Shown piece by piece: positions 14,744-18,322 of a stretch of 18,322 bases of DNA. The translations under genes were made by a program, and so were the position numbers. Origin of the DNA: Methanobacteriaceae archaeon (GTDB lineage Archaea; Methanobacteriota; Methanobacteria; Methanobacteriales; Methanobacteriaceae). The DNA is taken from assembly GCA_030681145.1 (NCBI GenBank), contig JAUXXK010000113.1, positions 1 through 18,322 on the forward strand, read 5' to 3'. Under the pieces are notes generated by a model that saw nothing but the letters and a program-made list of their open reading frames with translations, made no database searches and was not told where the DNA came from. Positions within the stretch are counted from its first letter, which is position 1; every line of letters begins with the position of its first letter.

Positions 14744-15526
14744 ATGTCCAAACCAATTCCACCCATATTCATATCACACGGGGCTCCGTCTTTACCATTA
14801 GAAGATATACCATCCAGAACATTTCTTAAAGAAATGGGGGTTAAATATAAAAAAATTAAGGCTGTTTTATGTATTTCGTCCCATTGGGAAACTATTATCC
14901 CAGAAGTGACCACCAACACATCTCCTAACACCATTCACGACTTTTATGGATTTCCTGAAGAGTTGTATCAAATCAAGTATTGGGCTCCTGGTTCTCCCAG
15001 TTTGGCTAAAAACACATATAATCTGATAGAAAATGTAGGTCTTGAATGTTTGAAAAATCCGGATCGTGGTCTGGATCACGGTTCGTGGATTCCAATGATG
15101 CTAATGTTTCCTAAAGCAGATGTTCCCGTTGTTCAGTTATCCATTCAGCACCATATGGATCCAGTAAAACATCTAAATGTGGGAAAGGCCATTAAATCCC
15201 TTAAAAATGATGGAATTTTAATTATGGGGAGTGGAGGGGCCGTGCACCCATTGGGTTATGCTTCTTTTAGGATAGATACAGAACCTGATCAGTGGGCCAT
15301 TGATTTTGAGGCATGGTTAACTAAAACAATCACCAATGGAGATGAAGATACCTTATTAAATTACCGAAGGTCATCCCCTCATCCTGAAAAGGCCCACCCA
15401 TATCCGGATCATTTCATCCCACTTTTAACTGTTTTTGGTGCCTCTGATAATTCAAATGGTAGATTAATTCATAAAAGCTGGTATGCTGGTGATTTAGGAA
15501 TGGGAGCATATATATTTGATGAATAA
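14744..15526 (+). CDS. LigB/DODA-family extradiol dioxygenase homologue (class III)
   Basis: A 260-residue protein of the YgiD/4,5-DOPA dioxygenase branch of the LigB superfamily. Conserved blocks in order are FISHGAPSLPL (His12), ISSHWET (His47), RGLDHGSWIP (His111), VVQLSI, GSGGAVHPLG (His167) and HPYPDHFIPLLTVFGA (His217, His222). His12, His47 and a third histidine form the metal site in the family (Zn or Fe), and His167 or one of the later histidines serves as metal ligand or acid/base. Known relatives cleave catechol rings with O2, which a strict anaerobe would not normally do. The real substrate is therefore open. The start has AAGGA eight bases upstream. The GH26-like gene begins 30 bases after the stop and may be co-transcribed. 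Confidence 0.88.
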   Translation: MSKPIPPIFISHGAPSLPLEDIPSRTFLKEMGVKYKKIKAVLCISSHWETIIPEVTTNTSPNTIHDFYGFPEELYQIKYWAPGSPSLAKNTYNLIENVGLECLKNPDRGLDHGSWIPMMLMFPKADVPVVQLSIQHHMDPVKHLNVGKAIKSLKNDGILIMGSGGAVHPLGYASFRIDTEPDQWAIDFEAWLTKTITNGDEDTLLNYRRSSPHPEKAHPYPDHFIPLLTVFGASDNSNGRLIHKSWYAGDLGMGAYIFDE

Positions 15527-15556
15527 ATTGATAATTAATTGATAGAGAGTTTTAAG

Positions 15557-16642
15557 ATGAAAAGAAATATTATCACAATATTCACTATTTTAATTCTTTT
15601 AATATCATTCAGTAGTGTTTCAGGAATTAACTCACCTATTGATGAAGTTAAAAAGCTTAAATCTCCATCTAAAGGAGTTTATCTCGGAGCTTATCCTGAT
15701 TTTGGAGGATATGAAGACTTGGTTACATCAAAAAAATTGGCTGATTTTAAAAAGCTCACAGGCAGTAGTATTGCCTGGGCAGCCTTTTCTGATAACTGGG
15801 GAAAAAGTAAAATTATTTTTCCAGCAAAATCAGTTCAAATTATTCACAATGCAGGAATAGTACCATACATCCGTTTAATGCCTAGAAGTTCGTTTGAAGA
15901 ATCATATTCCCGACCAGATCCAGTTTACAGTCTTGATAATATAATTAATGGAAAATTTGATCCCCAGTTGAAAAAATGGGCGCGTGCTGCTAAAAAATCA
16001 AATATCCCACTTATAATTGATTTTGCACCAGAAATGAACGGAAACTGGTTTCCATGGAGTGGTTCAATCAATGGAGCTGGAACTAAAAATAAATATGGTA
16101 ATCCTAAAATAGCAGATGGTCCAGAAAAGTATCGGGACGCCTATCGCCATATAATAAACATATTCCGACAGGAAAAAGTAACCAAGGTAACTTGGGTATT
16201 CCATGTGGATGCTTACAATACACCTGAAAAATCATGGAATAATTATCAGGAATATTATCCCGGAGATAATTATATTGACTGGGTGGGAGTCAGTACTTAC
16301 GGAGCACAAACTCCTGATGAAGATTGGGAGACCTTTAATCAAGTGATGAGTTTTTCCTATCCAAAATTAATTAAAGTATCCAGTAAAAAACCATTGGCCA
16401 TTCTGGAGTTTGGTGTTACAGAAAAAGGGAATAAAAAGGCTAAATGGATTGCAGATGCATTAACCTCTATTAAAAAAGGCAGATATTCTAGAATTAAAGC
16501 AATCAGTTACTGGCATGAAAATTGGAAAAATGAAGATGGTTCTACATCCCGTTTAAGATTGGACTCTTCAAAAAATGTTTTAAATACATATAAAAATCAA
16601 ATAAAAAGCTCATTTTTTGTTAAGAAAGCAGTATTTGCATGA
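15557..16642 (+). CDS. Secreted GH26-like beta-glycosidase (mannanase-type)
   Basis: A 361-residue exported protein. The N-terminus MKRNIITIF…LISFSSVSG is a typical signal peptide ending near residue 23. The rest fits a TIM-barrel glycosidase of the GH26 type. IDFAPEMNGNWFPWSG holds the probable acid/base Glu159 (family motif PEMNG-W-PW), and AILEFGVTEKG the probable nucleophile Glu284. VGVSTYG and ISYWHENW are further barrel-strand residues. ATG at 15557 is preferred over an in-frame TTG six codons upstream. There is no carbohydrate-binding module, dockerin or second membrane segment, so the product is likely released or loosely wall-bound. Substrate is unknown; beta-mannan is the commonest in the family. 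It may act on the cell's own surface glycan. Its stop is one base from the convergent EFR1 stop. Confidence 0.82.
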   Translation: MKRNIITIFTILILLISFSSVSGINSPIDEVKKLKSPSKGVYLGAYPDFGGYEDLVTSKKLADFKKLTGSSIAWAAFSDNWGKSKIIFPAKSVQIIHNAGIVPYIRLMPRSSFEESYSRPDPVYSLDNIINGKFDPQLKKWARAAKKSNIPLIIDFAPEMNGNWFPWSGSINGAGTKNKYGNPKIADGPEKYRDAYRHIINIFRQEKVTKVTWVFHVDAYNTPEKSWNNYQEYYPGDNYIDWVGVSTYGAQTPDEDWETFNQVMSFSYPKLIKVSSKKPLAILEFGVTEKGNKKAKWIADALTSIKKGRYSRIKAISYWHENWKNEDGSTSRLRLDSSKNVLNTYKNQIKSSFFVKKAVFA

Positions 16643-16643
16643 A

Positions 16644-17432
16644 TTATTCAATTAAATCTTTGGCCATTACCGCACGATATGTTTTACCTTTATAATTTAA
16701 AGGACAAGGTATGGCATTTTTAGGGCAAAAAGAAGTGCAACGCATACAATATGCGCAGTTTTTCATATTAATTGGATATTTTTCATTATCTATCTGAATA
16801 TTGTTTAAAGGACATATATCCACACATAAACCACATCGATTACATTTTTCTCTATCTGCAGTAAGATATAGTAGTTTTTGATTTAAATTAGAATGAGTAA
16901 TCTTCAATCCAGTGATAGAAATATAATAAGCCAAATCAGAAAATATTGGAACCCTTCCCCAAATAGATTTACCTTGGATAATGTCTTCTGCATATTCTTT
17001 TGCTTTTTTAATTCCTTTTTGAACTTTATTTTTATTGGTGGTTTCATCCTGAATATAAAAAATATTAGGAGGCATTATAATTTCTTTAGCACCAATGGGA
17101 TTGTATCCTTTCTTTTTAAGAATTTCTCTTAATGAACCAACAATACCTCCCGAAAAACCCGCCAAAGTATCTACCATGAATATTTTTGTTCCGTTACTAT
17201 TTGGAAGATCATTAATAAATTTCCAAATAAAATCATATGTAGATAATTCAGCAACAGGAAATCCTAATCCAATTACATGGGTTAAATTTACATCATATGG
17301 TTTAGAATCTTCTATTTTAAATAAATTAGTTTTAATCCCATTTTCTTTAAAAGTTTTTGCCATCGCTTTAGTAACTATTAATGTGTTTCCAGTGCCCGAG
17401 AAAAAATAAAAATCGATATTTTGAATACTCAT
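16644..17432 (-). CDS. EFR1-type flavodoxin-ferredoxin fusion protein
   Basis: An electron-carrier protein of 262 residues combining a flavodoxin-like domain and a dicluster ferredoxin. The N-terminal DFYFFSGTGNT is the FMN phosphate loop. Two [4Fe-4S] motifs follow, CNRCGLCVDICP (Cys197, 200, 203, 207) and CAYCMRCTSFCP (Cys226, 229, 232, 236). The domain order and length match the EFR1 family common in methanogens and clostridia. It probably shuttles low-potential electrons between flavin and ferredoxin partners in the cytoplasm; the partners are unknown. ATG at 17432 is chosen, since the longer reading starts at TTG (17453) without added conserved sequence. It is convergent with the glycosidase gene and lies downstream of the histidine kinase on the same strand, with a 67-base gap. 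Confidence 0.9.
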   Translation of the reverse strand: MSIQNIDFYFFSGTGNTLIVTKAMAKTFKENGIKTNLFKIEDSKPYDVNLTHVIGLGFPVAELSTYDFIWKFINDLPNSNGTKIFMVDTLAGFSGGIVGSLREILKKKGYNPIGAKEIIMPPNIFYIQDETTNKNKVQKGIKKAKEYAEDIIQGKSIWGRVPIFSDLAYYISITGLKITHSNLNQKLLYLTADREKCNRCGLCVDICPLNNIQIDNEKYPINMKNCAYCMRCTSFCPKNAIPCPLNYKGKTYRAVMAKDLIE

Positions 17433-17499
17433 AGTTTCATTCCCATTATCCAATTATAATTAATAAAGATGAAATTTCACATAAAAATTATCAAATGTT

Positions 17500-18322
17500 T
17501 TAATAGTCTTTTTCTTCATCCTTAAAATGAATAATGAACATGGTGCCATCATCTCGATTTAATTCAACAGAACCATCAATCTGCTTAATTAAAGCATTAA
17601 TAATACTCATACCCATATTTCCTTCAGTTCTAAAATCTAAACCTTTTGGAAACCCAATACCATCATCAGAAATAATTAAAGTGAATAAATCATCTTCTTT
17701 GGAAAATTTAACCCTGATAATCCCTTTCCGTTCTGGAAAAGCATGTTTAAAACTGTTTATAATAATTTCAGTAGTAACTAAACCTAAGGGAATTGCCCTA
17801 TCAACATCAATAATTCCAGGTTTAATATCAAGTTTTAATTCCACTCCATATTTAGAATCATAGCTATTTTTAATGTTAGAAACTAAAGTCATCAGATAAT
17901 CAGAAAATTCAATATCTTTCATATCATTAGATCCATATAATTTTTGGTGAAGCAGTGCCATAGCTTCTGCCCTATTCTGACTATCCAAGAAAATATCTTT
18001 TACTTCCGGGTCTTTAATATAGTATGATTGAATATTAAGAAGACTAGAAATCATCATTAGGTTATTTTTTACTCTGTGATGAATTTCTTTTAAAAGAATT
18101 TCCTTATCATGAATTGTATTTTCCAGTTTTTTTTGAATTTCTCTACGTTTAGTAATGTCTCGAGCAATATGGACGCTTCCCAAAACTTCATTTTTCTTAT
18201 TAACAATTGGTGAAGCAGTGACCAAAAAATAACCATTTAAAACAGGTTCTTCGATTTCATGAGTATGTTCATGACCATCTTTTAGAAGAGCAGCATGAGG
18301 ACAACCCAATAAAGGAGAATCA
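17500..18322 (-). CDS. PAS/HisKA_2 sensor histidine kinase, N-terminus cut by window edge
   Basis: The C-terminal 273 residues or so of a two-component sensor kinase; the frame stays open to the right edge (DSPLLGCPHAALLKDGHE), so the apparent TTG start inside is not real. The visible part begins with the end of a PAS domain (VTASPIVNKKNEVLGSVHIARDITKRR) and a short coiled link. The HisKA_2 dimerisation segment LLKEIHHRVKNNLMMISSLL follows, with the phosphoacceptor His in the His-His pair. The ATP-binding domain has the N-box region TTEIIINSFKHAFPE and the G-box SDDGIGFP, then GNMGMSIINALIKQIDG. The visible part has no membrane segment, so it is perhaps a cytoplasmic sensor. No response regulator is in the window. 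Such kinases with many PAS domains are numerous in Methanobacterium. Confidence 0.93.
   Translation of the reverse strand, partial: DSPLLGCPHAALLKDGHEHTHEIEEPVLNGYFLVTASPIVNKKNEVLGSVHIARDITKRREIQKKLENTIHDKEILLKEIHHRVKNNLMMISSLLNIQSYYIKDPEVKDIFLDSQNRAEAMALLHQKLYGSNDMKDIEFSDYLMTLVSNIKNSYDSKYGVELKLDIKPGIIDVDRAIPLGLVTTEIIINSFKHAFPERKGIIRVKFSKEDDLFTLIISDDGIGFPKGLDFRTEGNMGMSIINALIKQIDGSVELNRDDGTMFIIHFKDEEKDY

Noticed and set aside
15615..15860. 81-codon plus-strand open frame within the GH26-like gene
   Set aside because: It is an out-of-frame shadow; the overlapping frame carries the signal peptide and conserved catalytic motifs.
1..18322. Search for CRISPR arrays, insertion sequences and defence islands
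   Set aside because: No regularly spaced direct repeats, transposase or cas/restriction-type genes were seen; the only defence-related trace is the dead MntA/HepT pair.

Overview
The window looks like chromosomal DNA of a methanogenic archaeon of the order Methanobacteriales, most likely a Methanobacterium-type organism. It is strongly AT-rich. It carries archaeal hallmarks: GHMP-type shikimate kinase, ribosomal protein S17e, a Hel308 helicase, UbiA prenyltransferase, DUF2115/UPF0305 proteins, CbiD, and TATA-type promoters with GGTGAT or GGAGG ribosome binding sites. From memory, the order dapB-dapA-lysC-rps17e-aroQ-shikimate kinase, then thioredoxin-cbiD-moaC-hel308-DUF2115, resembles the MTH800-MTH812 region of Methanothermobacter; this was not checked.

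Left part (1-4538, minus strand). A tightly packed amino-acid gene cluster reads leftward: shikimate kinase, chorismate mutase, S17e, then lysC, dapA and dapB (cut by the left edge). Shikimate kinase/aroQ and lysC/dapA overlap, and aroQ and rps17e are one base apart, with the rps17e ribosome binding site lying inside aroQ. These genes feed aromatic amino acid and lysine/threonine synthesis.

Middle part (4802-12346, plus strand). It holds an SppA-type membrane protease, a small CPYC thioredoxin/glutaredoxin, CbiD (cobamide synthesis), a GT4 glycosyltransferase with an abrupt C-terminus, MoaC (molybdopterin synthesis), a Hel308 helicase, and two tandem DUF2115 paralogues.

Right part (12347-18322). 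An N-anchored, sequon-rich PsbP-like surface protein and a UbiA prenyltransferase lie on the minus strand. They are followed by a 774-base gap that is not empty. It holds a GC-rich, perfectly foldable element (14017-14074), which could be a leader RNA or small RNA. It also holds the frameshifted remains of a MntA/HepT toxin-antitoxin pair. Then come a LigB/DODA-family dioxygenase homologue, a secreted GH26-like glycosidase, an EFR1-type flavodoxin-ferredoxin, and the C-terminal part of a PAS/HisKA_2 histidine kinase cut by the right edge.

No CRISPR array, tRNA, rRNA or intact mobile element was seen. No clearly new multi-gene system is evident. The best leads are the GC-rich structured element, the hel308-DUF2115-DUF2115 cluster, and the dioxygenase-fold and GH26-like genes in what should be a strict anaerobe.
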